Below, piece after piece: positions 8,324-17,302 of a stretch of 38,707 bases of DNA. Position 1 is the stretch's first letter. Each line of letters begins with the position of its first letter. This stretch comes from Myxococcota bacterium. Lineage in GTDB: Bacteria > Myxococcota > Kuafuiibacteriia > Kuafuiibacteriales > Kuafuiibacteriaceae. The stretch lies in assembly GCA_028289325.1 (NCBI GenBank), contig JANQQN010000436.1:1-38707 (forward strand). Direction: 5' to 3'. The position numbers and the translations under genes are program-made. The notes under the pieces were generated by a model. The model saw only the letters and a program-made list of their open reading frames with translations, did not search any database and was not told the origin of the DNA.

Positions 8324-8700
8324 TAGTTTTGTACGCCCTGTGGGGCGTGTCCGGGTGTTACATCGACGCCCCGTGCGACGAGGGTCAGCGGTTCGACCGC
8401 GATCTGTTCGCGTGCACCACGACGAGCTCGACGGCGGCCGCCGACGCGAATCAGTCTTCGAACATCGACGGCGGGGTAGGGCTCGTCGACGCGAGCTGCC
8501 CGTCCACCTTCGGGCAGGCGTGTGAGACGTCGGCCGAATGCGGATGTGACACGGACTTCTGCGCCGTGCAGCCGGGCTTGGCGGGCTTCTGCACGATGAC
8601 TCAATGCACGGACGCGCCCGAAGTCTGTCCCGCGGGATTTGTCTGCTTCGACATTTCGAATCTCGCGCCGAGCTTGGGGTCGATCTGTGTTCCCGGCTGA
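8311..8700 (+). CDS. Cys-rich lipoprotein
   Basis: A 129-residue protein with a short signal peptide and a lipobox (GVSGC, Cys16), so it is predicted to be a lipoprotein. Further cysteines in ETSAECGCDTDFC, TQCTDAPEVC and GFVCF suggest a disulfide-bonded extracytoplasmic module like those of many myxobacterial secreted proteins. A low-complexity Thr/Ser/Ala linker joins the lipid anchor to this module. The gene overlaps its neighbours at both ends (13 bases with the PstS-like gene, 14 with the kinase gene), so it belongs to the same transcript. I do not recognise a defined family. It may be an accessory subunit of the adjacent sensor kinase. Confidence 0.72.
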   Translation: MWRLVVLYALWGVSGCYIDAPCDEGQRFDRDLFACTTTSSTAAADANQSSNIDGGVGLVDASCPSTFGQACETSAECGCDTDFCAVQPGLAGFCTMTQCTDAPEVCPAGFVCFDISNLAPSLGSICVPG

Positions 8701-10975
8701 CGCCGAGTCGGGCGCGAAGGGCCAGACGACGTTCAAGCGGCGTCTCGTTCGGTTCAGTCTTACGTTGATCGGAGCCCTCAGCGTGCTGGCGTTCATGGCG
8801 GGCTTCGCGCTGTGGTCCGTCCTGATGCCTCCGCTGTCGGCCCGCCTCGAGCACGACACCGAGTATCTCGCCCAGCGGCTGGCTCGAGAGCTGGAAGTGG
8901 CGGCCGCGGCGGAAGACAAGAGCATCGCGAAAGCGACCATCGACCCTCTCTGGGATGATTCCGATCTCGAGGGCATCGCGGTGTGGTTGACCGACGGCCG
9001 AACGCTGTACCTGGCCCCGCCATCATTCGCAGACAGCGCGTCGGTGCTGAGGGACGCGGCGACGCGCGTGGCGATGTGGAGGGATGGACGGGTGGCGTTC
9101 GCGGAGTCCATCGAAGTCGAAGGGACGCAGCTGGGGGTCGTGCTGGTCGCTTCCTCCACCCGACGCATCGATATCCTGGATCACTGGTTTGGCGCGTTCG
9201 CCACCCTCATCCTCGTGTTCCTCGCGTGGAGCACTTGGTACACCATCCGCTTCGATCGCCGGTTCGTATCACCCCTGCGCATGATCTCGGCGTTTGCGCG
9301 TAACGTCGGTGCGGGCGCGCTCCACACTCGTCTCGACAATCACCAATCGACGGCGGAGGTCCACGACCTCGTCTCCCAGCTCAATAAGATGGTGGACGCG
9401 CTCGAGACTCAGCGCGACGAACTCGTTCGAGCTCGCGAAGCGGCTGAGCAGGCGTCCGAAGTCAAGACTCGATTCCTCGCCAACATGAGCCATGAAATGA
9501 GGACACCGCTCAACGGCGTGATCGGTATCTCCGACCTTCTCCTCGCTGCGCCGCTGCCACAAGAGCTCATGAAGGACATCCGCATCATCAGCGCGTCGGC
9601 GAGCGGGCTTCGCGACATCATCAACGACGTGTTGGATGTCGCCAAGATCGAAGCGGGCAAGGTCACCGTCGAACGTATCGATACCGATCTTTCCGAGGTT
9701 CTCCGCCTTTGCTTGTACGGCGTGTTGCATCGCGCCCGCTCCTCGGGCATCCGGCTGCGGGCTTCGCTGGCTCCGAACGTGCCGTCGACGCTCGTCACCG
9801 ACCCTGTTCGGCTGCGGCAGGTCTTGCTCAACCTTCTTTCGAATGCCGTGAAGTTTACGAAGCAAGGCGAGGTTCGTCTCGACGTTCGTCGGGTGGAAGG
9901 CGAACTCCTGATCTCCGTCGAAGACGACGGCATCGGAATGTCCGACGAACAGCTCGCCAACATCTTCGAGGCGTTCAAGCAAGCAGACACGTCGACCACC
10001 CGGCGCTTCGGCGGAACAGGTCTCGGTCTCGCCATTGCCGAGAGCCTGACGGATCTCCTCGGGGGCCGGTTGGCGGTCGAGAGCACCCTGGGCCGCGGAA
10101 GTACCTTTCGCTTGACCCTTCCCATCGGTGACGGAGGGCGCGCAGGCGAGCTGCCGTGCGATCCGGAACTGCGTTGTGCGGTCTTGGGGCCGACGCCATG
10201 GGCGTCCACCATCGAGGACCGGCTGCGGTTCGTCGGCGTCAGGTTGTCGCTCCCCGCGGCGGCCACGATGGTGTTCGTCTGTGTGGATCGCGAGCAGGAT
10301 CTCGAAGCTGTTCTTCCCACCGTAGAGTCGCTGCGTGACGGGAGCCGCCGAATTCTGGCCGTCGTGCAGCCGGATCGCCTGGGCAACGAAGACCTGCTCC
10401 GGTCGCTCCACCCCGATGGCGTGGTGAGCGAGCCGGCGTTCGCGGTCGATCTGCTCACCCCCCACCGGCTGACGGACGATGTCGCGGTCCGCGGCCATAC
10501 CGGCGATACGCGTCATGGTCGCATCCTGGTGGCGGAAGACAATGTGGTGAACCAGCGGGTCGTGGTACGGATGCTCGGCCGGCTCGGCTTCGAGAGCACC
10601 TTGGTCGAGGATGGGGAACAGGCCGTTCGTGCGGTCCGCGACGATGAAGTACCGTACGACTTGATCCTGATGGATCTTCAGATGCCCAACATGGACGGCT
10701 TCGAGGCCGCGGCCCAGATCCGCGGTGACGGTTTCGAGCTCCCCATCGTCGCGTTGACCGCCGATGCCATGTCGAGCTCCTTGGCCCGATGCTTGAACGC
10801 CGGTATGAACGATCTTCTCAGTAAACCCATCAAGCTCGACGAGCTGCAGGCGATGGTCGAGCGCTGGCTCGACAGTCGGTCCTCGTCACACGAAGACGAT
10901 ATGGGTCGAATGGCGATGGTTCGAGGCGCCCGAGCTCCGTGTGGCCCCACCGCGGAGACGTCGCCTTCGTGTTGA
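8687..10975 (+). CDS. hybrid sensor histidine kinase with HAMP and receiver domains
   Basis: A 762-residue membrane kinase. TM1 at about 23-45, a periplasmic sensor region of about 120 residues and TM2 at about 166-187 are followed by a HAMP linker. Next come a HisKA domain with phospho-accepting His269 in SHEMRTPLNG, and a HATPase_c domain with N-box NLLSNAVKF, DDGIGM and GGTGLGLAI. A degenerate receiver-like segment (about 485-600) lacks a clear phospho-Asp. The terminal receiver (about 612-730) has acidic ED, Asp663 in LMDLQMP, and SKP. The GTG start at 8687 gives a short cytoplasmic N-terminus; an upstream in-frame ATG at 8639 lies within the lipoprotein gene and would add 16 residues. 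Gene order suggests it senses the ligand handled by the barrel and PstS-like proteins. No DNA-binding output is encoded next to it. Confidence 0.9.
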   Translation: MFPADAESGAKGQTTFKRRLVRFSLTLIGALSVLAFMAGFALWSVLMPPLSARLEHDTEYLAQRLARELEVAAAAEDKSIAKATIDPLWDDSDLEGIAVWLTDGRTLYLAPPSFADSASVLRDAATRVAMWRDGRVAFAESIEVEGTQLGVVLVASSTRRIDILDHWFGAFATLILVFLAWSTWYTIRFDRRFVSPLRMISAFARNVGAGALHTRLDNHQSTAEVHDLVSQLNKMVDALETQRDELVRAREAAEQASEVKTRFLANMSHEMRTPLNGVIGISDLLLAAPLPQELMKDIRIISASASGLRDIINDVLDVAKIEAGKVTVERIDTDLSEVLRLCLYGVLHRARSSGIRLRASLAPNVPSTLVTDPVRLRQVLLNLLSNAVKFTKQGEVRLDVRRVEGELLISVEDDGIGMSDEQLANIFEAFKQADTSTTRRFGGTGLGLAIAESLTDLLGGRLAVESTLGRGSTFRLTLPIGDGGRAGELPCDPELRCAVLGPTPWASTIEDRLRFVGVRLSLPAAATMVFVCVDREQDLEAVLPTVESLRDGSRRILAVVQPDRLGNEDLLRSLHPDGVVSEPAFAVDLLTPHRLTDDVAVRGHTGDTRHGRILVAEDNVVNQRVVVRMLGRLGFESTLVEDGEQAVRAVRDDEVPYDLILMDLQMPNMDGFEAAAQIRGDGFELPIVALTADAMSSSLARCLNAGMNDLLSKPIKLDELQAMVERWLDSRSSSHEDDMGRMAMVRGARAPCGPTAETSPSC

Positions 10976-10988
10976 GGCCACGGCGGGC

Positions 10989-11022
10989 GCGCGTCCCGCC
11001 AGCGAACGCCGACGGGACGCGC
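10989..11022. terminator. candidate bidirectional terminator hairpin between convergent genes
   Basis: A perfect 10-bp inverted repeat, GCGCGTCCCG (10989-10998) and CGGGACGCGC (11013-11022), separated by 14 bases. It lies between the ends of the kinase gene and the minus-strand nucleotidase gene. There is no T-tract on either side, so intrinsic termination is uncertain. Confidence 0.4.
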
Positions 11023-11060
11023 TGAGCGTCATCGTTGAGAAGATGAAGCGTTGAGTCAGG

Positions 11061-13424
11061 TCAGGGCGCGACGAAGGTCGGAATGATGCTGAGGTCCTGG
11101 ATCCGGCGGTCGTCGACCGGCGCCGTCTCCGCGGTGACGAACGGGCTCGCGGGGTTCGGGAAGAACTCGAGCATGTACTCGGCGAGCGCATCCTGCTCGC
11201 CGCCGGTGTCGCTGAAGTCGGACTGCAGGCCCGGGTCGCAGTCGGTCAAGATCGGGAAGTCCGGCACGTCGTCGTCCCCGTCATTGGGGTCGTTGGAGCC
11301 GACGTTCGTGTAGATCTGGGTCCGGTTGGCCGCGGAGAGGAGGGCGAAAGGATAGCGATCGCCGCCGTTGGCGAGGAAGTTCAGCGTCGCGAGCTTGAAG
11401 GTCTGGGCCGCCGTCGCCGTGGCCACGCCGTCGATGTACAGCGGGGCATCGGCCACCGCGTCGCCGTCGGTGTCGACGTAGATGTCGGTCACTCGGGTGC
11501 CCGGGGTCATGACGCCGACGACATCGTCGACGTCGCCGTCGCCGTCGACGTCATCAAGGATCAGCTCCAGCGGGGTCCCGGCCGGGTCGTAGCCGAAAGA
11601 AATTCCGCCTACCTGCGGGAACTGGCCGGGGGTTCGGCCGGGCTCGGTGCCGGCCACGCCGTGCTCGAGCAGGAGCTTGATCTCTTCACCGGTCACGTCG
11701 AACACCACGATGCCGTTGTCGAAGCGAAGGGTGCTGCGCAAGTTGCCTTCGCTCACGTCGCCGGGGTTCACGTCGAGACCGTCGTTGAACGGCGGGAAGA
11801 ACTCGGTGACCGTACCCGTAACCACCGCGTTGCCGATCTCGGCCCGGATGCCGCCGCCGTTCTTGAGCGCGAGCACGCTCTGTGAGGCGAGCTCGTTGCA
11901 CTGCTCCGCGTACCACTTCATGGAGTCCGCGGTCAGGTTGCCGAGGTTGGTCTCTTCGGTCCTTACGTTGCCTCGCCGGCCTTCGAGGTACACGTCGGTG
12001 TGGCCGATGACGTTCTCGAACTGGGTGGTGATCACGCCCAGCAGCGCGTCGCGCATCTGAACCACGGCGGGAATCGCGGTGCCGCCGACGAGGTCGACGT
12101 TGGTCGAGGTCGACGCGAACGTTCCGCTGATATCCTCGTCGAGCGACTCGGGAATGATGTTGCCGAGGACATCGAAGGTCACCACCAAACGGCCAAGGTA
12201 CTTGTAGTCGCCGTCGACGTTGACGATGAGCAGCGGGCTGCCGTCGGCGTCGGTGGTTTCAAACGGGTAGTTCTCATCGAACGCGCCGTCGCCGGGGAAC
12301 AGCGTGTCGGTGCTGTCGCCCATCCGGGTGTTCGAGCCACCGGCCACGATGATGTCTACGCCGCTCAACTCGGCGGCGAGGGCCTTCTCGAAATCGAGCT
12401 GCTGCAGGTGGGCGAGGACGATGATCTTGTTGATGCCGCGCGCGATGAGGGCATCGATGGCCGGTTGCACCGCCGCCGCGAGCTGGCCGATGTCCGCGAC
12501 GCTGCCGCCGATGACCAGGTCGCCGGTGGCGGTGATCGATGGGAGCTCAGGGGTCGAGACGCCGACGAGCCCGATCGGCTCGCCGCCGACGGTTATCACC
12601 GCGCTCGCTGCAACCTGGCCGCCGAGGTCCTCGACGTTCGCGCCTTCAGCGCCCACCGAGAGGTCATCTTCGGCGCTGAAGTCGATGTTCGCGGCCAGGT
12701 ATGGGAACTGGGTGCCGGGGAACTCGGCGCCGCCGCCGGCCTCCGAGCGGATGGCGTCGGCGAACTCGCCCGGGCCCTGGTCGAGCTCGTGGTTGCCGAT
12801 GGCCGACGCGTCGACGCCGAACGCGTTCATCCAGAAGTGATCCGCGCTGCCCGGCTCGTTGCTGCCCGAGACGGCGCGCACCGCGTCGTTTTCGGCCGCG
12901 AACCAGCGGGGGCCGGGGATCACGTTGTCGCCCGAGGACACCATGACCGTGAACGGGCCGTAGGTCGGGTCGTTGCGCAGGCCGTCGACCAGCGCCGAGA
13001 AGTCCGCCACCGCGTCGAGGGCGACCGCTTCGCTGCTGTCGACGTCGGCGAAGTGGAGCAGCTGAACGGTGACCGGGCCGGCGCGGCAAACAAAGCTGGT
13101 GTCGTCGATCTCGGCCATGTCGAGGGTGCCGTCGCCGTTGTCGTCGATACCGCTGTCGATCCGGACGCCGCCGGAGGCACAATCGGCGCCGGGCCCGATC
13201 TCGGTCTGCGCCACGAGCGAGTTCTGGCCGTCGACGCCGTCCGTACCGTCGTCGCCGTTGTTACCCGGGTCGCCCATGTCGCCCATAGCGCCGGTCGGGC
13301 CCGCTGGACCCGCCGGGCCTGCCGGGCCGGTGGGACCAGGGGCCCCGTCATCGCCGCTGCACGCCGCGGCAGCCAGTGCAAGTAGAAGGCCGAAACGGCC
13401 AAAAACGAATGATGCCTTGTTCAC
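11061..13424 (-). CDS. 5'-nucleotidase-like metallophosphatase lipoprotein with collagen-like tract
   Basis: A 787-residue lipoprotein: lipobox LAAAAC (Cys22), then fourteen Gly-X-Y triplets (residues about 27-68, many GPA/GPT), then a short DUF7151-like segment (GADCASGG to DNGDGTLD to SFVC). The N-terminal calcineurin-like domain has SGDN, GNHE and AHLQQLDFEKAL, and the C-terminal 5'-nucleotidase domain has NGGGIRAEI, FPPFND and FLANGGDRYPF. Such enzymes hydrolyse nucleotides or other phosphomonoesters outside the cytoplasm. Two usual metal motifs differ: the first strand reads HFADVDS rather than D-x-H, and the GGHSH position reads GGSNTRMGD. The GTG start has a strong upstream GGAGGAG; an upstream frame extension is ignored. 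It converges on the sensor kinase gene. Confidence 0.9.
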   Translation of the reverse strand: MNKASFVFGRFGLLLALAAAACSGDDGAPGPTGPAGPAGPAGPTGAMGDMGDPGNNGDDGTDGVDGQNSLVAQTEIGPGADCASGGVRIDSGIDDNGDGTLDMAEIDDTSFVCRAGPVTVQLLHFADVDSSEAVALDAVADFSALVDGLRNDPTYGPFTVMVSSGDNVIPGPRWFAAENDAVRAVSGSNEPGSADHFWMNAFGVDASAIGNHELDQGPGEFADAIRSEAGGGAEFPGTQFPYLAANIDFSAEDDLSVGAEGANVEDLGGQVAASAVITVGGEPIGLVGVSTPELPSITATGDLVIGGSVADIGQLAAAVQPAIDALIARGINKIIVLAHLQQLDFEKALAAELSGVDIIVAGGSNTRMGDSTDTLFPGDGAFDENYPFETTDADGSPLLIVNVDGDYKYLGRLVVTFDVLGNIIPESLDEDISGTFASTSTNVDLVGGTAIPAVVQMRDALLGVITTQFENVIGHTDVYLEGRRGNVRTEETNLGNLTADSMKWYAEQCNELASQSVLALKNGGGIRAEIGNAVVTGTVTEFFPPFNDGLDVNPGDVSEGNLRSTLRFDNGIVVFDVTGEEIKLLLEHGVAGTEPGRTPGQFPQVGGISFGYDPAGTPLELILDDVDGDGDVDDVVGVMTPGTRVTDIYVDTDGDAVADAPLYIDGVATATAAQTFKLATLNFLANGGDRYPFALLSAANRTQIYTNVGSNDPNDGDDDVPDFPILTDCDPGLQSDFSDTGGEQDALAEYMLEFFPNPASPFVTAETAPVDDRRIQDLSIIPTFVAP

Positions 13425-13533
13425 TATCTCTCCTCCGCTGGGGGTTGCGCGGACACTGACCAGCAACCGCGGCAGGACGATGGAGCGACGATGACAACGC
13501 GACGAATTACTTGGCATTGTCGCAATAAGTGCG

Positions 13534-13565
13534 CGTCTGCTTACCCTATAGTTCAGGCGCAGACG
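13534..13565. repeat. 7-bp inverted repeat upstream of the nucleotidase gene
   Basis: CGTCTGC (13534-13540) and GCAGACG (13559-13565) flank an 18-base AT-richer segment. It lies in the 230-base gap between the FadL-type gene and the nucleotidase gene, about 110 bases before the nucleotidase start. It could be an operator or the end hairpin of the FadL transcript. Confidence 0.3.
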
Positions 13566-13654
13566 GGTCTCGGCCGAGCGATGGGCCAGGAAGTGAGGAG
13601 GGGAGGGCGACGGCTCGCGGTCGGAGGGCGCTGTGGCGGACCGGAGGCCAGGGA

Positions 13655-15166
13655 TCAGCGCTGGATCGTCGGATCCTCGAACGGCGGCTCTTCCTTGGTC
13701 GCCTCTTCTTGCACGGCCTGCAGCGCCGCGTCGGCGATCGCCGACGGATCCAGCTCGCCGGAGAACACGACCATGAACGTGTTGACGGCGACGTCGACGT
13801 CGACGAAACGCTCCGAAAGGCCATCGGTAAAGTCGTACTCGATGCCGATGATCTTTCCGATACCGCCCAAGAACGCGAACGCCAGCTGGAAACTGGTGAG
13901 GTCGCCTTCGTAACCGACGCCGAGCGTGGCCCCGAAACGATCGATGCGCGAACTGTTTACATCGCCGGGACCGCGCTCGTTCAACGCCGGGAGCTCGGGC
14001 CGATTCGATAGGTCGGTGAAGAAGCCGGCCCGAATGGGGATGCGTTCGTTGGCGTAGAACTCGACCCCGACGTTGGTGTTGATGACCAGCTCTTGGGTTC
14101 GGGTGATGTTGATCTGCCGATCCGGGGGCAGCTGGTTGACGGCGTCCGGATCGTTGGACAGGACCCGCCGCCGCTCGTTGCCCTCGAACTGGTTGAACTC
14201 GGAGATCGGCAGATGGATCGAAACGTCGACGGCAATGGCGAAGGTCTTCGGGATCTCATAGCCGATGCCGATGCGGAAGGTCTCCGGAAACCTGAACCGA
14301 TAATCGCCGTCCCGAACCTGGTTGTCGGTCACCTGGATCTCGACATCATCGGGTTCGATGTTCGAGGCAAAGTACGTGGTCGAGCTGGAGTCCCAGTCGC
14401 CGGCCAGGTGGATTGACGGCAGCTGGGTGGTGATCCCGGCCGAGAATCCGTGAAACGGTCCGATCTGCACGCCCGCGATGACGTCGAAGTCGATGGACTC
14501 CGCATCGTCAGTCACCGTCCGCGGAGCGTAGTTCAGGGTGTTGAATGCGATCGCGTAGTTGAGGAACTGATTATCGAATGCGAGCTGAAACGTCGTGTAG
14601 CTGACATAGGCGCTCAGCCCGGCTCGGCCGTAGCCGAAGTCATACCCATATACGAGGCCGAAGCTATTGGTCGCGACCTCGATCTGGCGGGTGTACAGAT
14701 CGACGACGCTCGGACCGGTCCCGCGATCGATAACGAAGTTGGTAAACTCCGTTATCGCCGCGTGAAACGGCGACACGATGGTCAGACCGACGACGTGATC
14801 GCCGAAGGGGATGGTGTACAGGACGCTGGTCGGAAAGACGGAGAAGACCGAGCTGGTCCGGTCGGTCTCCACGCCGCCGGTGGGGATGTTGGTCGAATCG
14901 GCGCTGACGGAGAAGTAGTCGGGGGTGTTTTCCGTCCGGAGCAGGCCGGCGTTGGCCGACATGGCCAAAATGCCCCCTTCCTTGGCCACGCCGGCGGGAT
15001 TGAGCCATGGGCTGGCGGAATCATGTCCGAAGGCGACCGCGGTCCCTCCCATGCCCGCGGTCCGAAGTCCGAGAACGTAGGGCTGGTAGCTGCTCTGTGC
15101 GAATGCTGACGATGACGCGAAAGCCACGCAGGCCAGCGCGATGGCGATAACGAGTCGAAACCTCAT
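13655..15166 (-). CDS. FadL/TodX-type outer-membrane transport protein (OMPP1 family)
   Basis: A 503-residue exported barrel. The signal peptide ends at SAFA-QSS. The region LRTAGMGGTAVAFGHDSASPWLNPAG, split as the AGMGG hatch and then the NPAG motif, is typical of the FadL family, whose N-terminal plug blocks the barrel and moves when a hydrophobic substrate binds. Repeated amphipathic strands with Tyr and Phe fill the remainder. Members import long-chain fatty acids or aromatic compounds through the outer membrane; the substrate is unknown here. A strong GGGAGGA site precedes the ATG. The gene begins 30 bases after the stop of the large Cys-rich lipoprotein, so the two are likely co-transcribed. 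The C-terminal tail beyond the barrel (EEATKEEPPFEDPTIQR) is unusual for the family. Confidence 0.88.
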   Translation of the reverse strand: MRFRLVIAIALACVAFASSSAFAQSSYQPYVLGLRTAGMGGTAVAFGHDSASPWLNPAGVAKEGGILAMSANAGLLRTENTPDYFSVSADSTNIPTGGVETDRTSSVFSVFPTSVLYTIPFGDHVVGLTIVSPFHAAITEFTNFVIDRGTGPSVVDLYTRQIEVATNSFGLVYGYDFGYGRAGLSAYVSYTTFQLAFDNQFLNYAIAFNTLNYAPRTVTDDAESIDFDVIAGVQIGPFHGFSAGITTQLPSIHLAGDWDSSSTTYFASNIEPDDVEIQVTDNQVRDGDYRFRFPETFRIGIGYEIPKTFAIAVDVSIHLPISEFNQFEGNERRRVLSNDPDAVNQLPPDRQINITRTQELVINTNVGVEFYANERIPIRAGFFTDLSNRPELPALNERGPGDVNSSRIDRFGATLGVGYEGDLTSFQLAFAFLGGIGKIIGIEYDFTDGLSERFVDVDVAVNTFMVVFSGELDPSAIADAALQAVQEEATKEEPPFEDPTIQR

Positions 15167-15196
15167 GAGATCCTCCCTTTCAAACGAGGTGGCCGA

Positions 15197-17302
15197 TCAC
15201 GGCAAGCAGGCTCCGAAGTCCAGGGGGTTGCCATCATTGTCGACAAGCGGCTGGCACGTCAGGCCCGGCGGGCACGATGGGTTGTCCGGATCACACTGAG
15301 CCCGGCACTGACTTACGTCGTTGTCCCTCACGCAAGTGTCCGTCTCGAAGTTGCAGGCGAAGCCCTCGCCGGGAGGCGCGTCGGATCCGCACAGAGCGTC
15401 TCTGGCCAGCTCGCGGAAACACAGGCCGCTCTGAGGGCCGCAGGTCTGACCCGCCGCGCACTGGCCGTTGACGCATTCAGGAAAGCAGATCGCTCGCGTG
15501 TCCGACGCGAGCGAGCACGAGCGGCCTAGGGTGCAGAACGAGCCCGCTTCGAGCTGACCGCTGTTGCACTCCGCGAAGTCCGCGAGGTCGTTGTAGCAGA
15601 CGGCCTCGGGGTTGCCGTCCGCGAGCAGGTAACACGTCTGATTGTTGCCGCAGAGGTCGATGTTGTTGGTGCAGTCCGGCATGCACGTGTTCGGCTCCGC
15701 CTGGTCGTCATGGGTCACGCAGATGTCGTTGGCCGGGCAGACCTTCAGGTTGGCGAAGTCCTCGCACCCTCGTTCGTACGAATTGAAGACGTCGGTGGCG
15801 CAGAAGTCGCGGGTCACGCCTTCGAGCGTGTATTGAAAGCATGTCCGGCCGTTCGGACATCCGCCGCCGCAGGGCAGGACGCACTGCGCGAAGGGGGGCG
15901 GCGGGCTCGGTCCACCGGGATCGTCCGGCAGCTCGGGAAGCGGGGTGATCTGACAGGTCAGGCCGTCCCCGCACTGATCCATGTTCTCGTCGCAGACGTC
16001 GGTCTCCGCCAGGGCCACCGGGGCCGCCGGCGTCAGGGGGATGTCGGTTCCGTCACCGGCTTCAACCCAGATCAGCATGTAGCCCCGGTCCCCGGTCTCG
16101 ATGACTTCCAGGCCAACCCGGCCTTCGAGCCTCGCGACATCTCCAAAAACGATGTCCCCGTCGTTGTCGAAGTCGATGTCGAACAAGAAGGCTTCGACTT
16201 GATCGCCCAGGGTGAAGACGCGGTTGGACACCGCCAGGTTGGGCGGGATGTTGATGCCGAGCGCCCACGGACTGCTTTCACCGTTCTTCGTGCGGTTGCC
16301 GATCGCGATGACGCCGATGACCCCGAGGGAGTCGCCCGCGAAGCAGGTCATGCCCCGTTGAATCCCCTCCGAGCCATCGAAGCGAAAGGTCGACAAGCCC
16401 GCGCCGTCGAGGATCCCGGCTTCGCCGGGGGTCGGATTGTAGTAGCAGAGCAATGACGCCAGGATGGAATGGTCGGCGAACGGGGCTACGCATACGTCGT
16501 CCGTGGTCCGCGGGTCGACGAACGCCTGGGAGCTCGGGAGCGGGTTCGCCTGATCGTCGAAGCAGGCAACGGTGTTCGTGGTCCGGTCGTAGGGCCCGGC
16601 CGGGCGTAGGACGCCCCGCGCTTGGGCCTTGATGCCGTCGCCGCCGTTGAGATCGAATGAGGTCACTTCGAGGGTCCCGGTGTTGATGACCGCGTGGATA
16701 TCGTTGCCTCGATTGCGAGTGGCCTGGACCGATGGCTCGAAGTAAGACGTCTCCCAATAGCCGTAGGTCCGAGTATCGCGCTCCTCTTGGATGTACCGGT
16801 CGACGAGCTGGATCGTCTGATTGAGCGGTACGTCGTTGACGCCGAAGGGGAGACGGAACTGCAGAGCGGTTCGGCTCCCTTCGACCGGGCCGGTCCCCGT
16901 CGCGATCAGCCCGAGTTGATCCGACAGGTCTGCCAATGCCGCGAAGCAGAGGGTGTCGGTTTCGCCCTGCCATCGCACGCGGCCAAGAATGTTCTGTTCG
17001 GTCGAGGTGGACCCGCCTTCGGTCGCGACGTCGAACACCACCGAGAACTCGCCCTCGGCGACAGCCCCCGGATCATCGACGCAGCGGAAGGAGCATGGAT
17101 TGCAAATCTGCTGGCCATCGCAGTCGGTGTCGGAGCGGCAGTTACCGGGCTCCGGAGGCCCGTTGTCCTTTCCGCCGGGCACGCAGGCCGCCGCGGCCAT
17201 CAAAACGATGGCCACAGGCAGGCGCCAACCGAGGGCCGGACCAGTGGAGTAAAGGCGTCGTGACGACGCGGCTCTGAGCTTTAAAAGAATAAATCGTAGC
17301 AC
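15197..17302 (-). CDS. large Cys-rich lipoprotein
   Basis: A 701-residue protein with a hydrophobic N-terminal segment and a lipobox MAAAAC (Cys40), predicted to be lipid-anchored. After a short Cys cluster (CRSDTDCDGQQICNPCSFRC) comes a domain of about 350 residues without a family I recognise. The last third has repeated modules with CGDGLTC, CGGGCPNGRTC, CPANDIC, CGNNQTC, CAAGQTCGPQSGLC and CPPGLTC, each spaced like small disulfide-knotted units. This layout is frequent in myxobacterial surface proteins. The only upstream start is a GTG at 17302, with TATAAC six bases before it and no clear ribosome-binding site, so translation may be leaderless or the start may be misplaced. Function unknown; probably cell-surface adhesion or binding. 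Confidence 0.75.
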   Translation of the reverse strand: MLRFILLKLRAASSRRLYSTGPALGWRLPVAIVLMAAAACVPGGKDNGPPEPGNCRSDTDCDGQQICNPCSFRCVDDPGAVAEGEFSVVFDVATEGGSTSTEQNILGRVRWQGETDTLCFAALADLSDQLGLIATGTGPVEGSRTALQFRLPFGVNDVPLNQTIQLVDRYIQEERDTRTYGYWETSYFEPSVQATRNRGNDIHAVINTGTLEVTSFDLNGGDGIKAQARGVLRPAGPYDRTTNTVACFDDQANPLPSSQAFVDPRTTDDVCVAPFADHSILASLLCYYNPTPGEAGILDGAGLSTFRFDGSEGIQRGMTCFAGDSLGVIGVIAIGNRTKNGESSPWALGINIPPNLAVSNRVFTLGDQVEAFLFDIDFDNDGDIVFGDVARLEGRVGLEVIETGDRGYMLIWVEAGDGTDIPLTPAAPVALAETDVCDENMDQCGDGLTCQITPLPELPDDPGGPSPPPPFAQCVLPCGGGCPNGRTCFQYTLEGVTRDFCATDVFNSYERGCEDFANLKVCPANDICVTHDDQAEPNTCMPDCTNNIDLCGNNQTCYLLADGNPEAVCYNDLADFAECNSGQLEAGSFCTLGRSCSLASDTRAICFPECVNGQCAAGQTCGPQSGLCFRELARDALCGSDAPPGEGFACNFETDTCVRDNDVSQCRAQCDPDNPSCPPGLTCQPLVDNDGNPLDFGACLP

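Noticed and set aside
13300..13350. Repetitive GC-rich units that look like a short-repeat array
   Set aside because: They encode the collagen-like Gly-X-Y triplets of the nucleotidase; no spacers or CRISPR-like repeats.
12000..13385. Plus-strand open frame of 461 codons opposite the nucleotidase
   Set aside because: Composition is Val/Asp/Ala-rich without motifs, and the minus strand carries a complete domain set and a lipobox.
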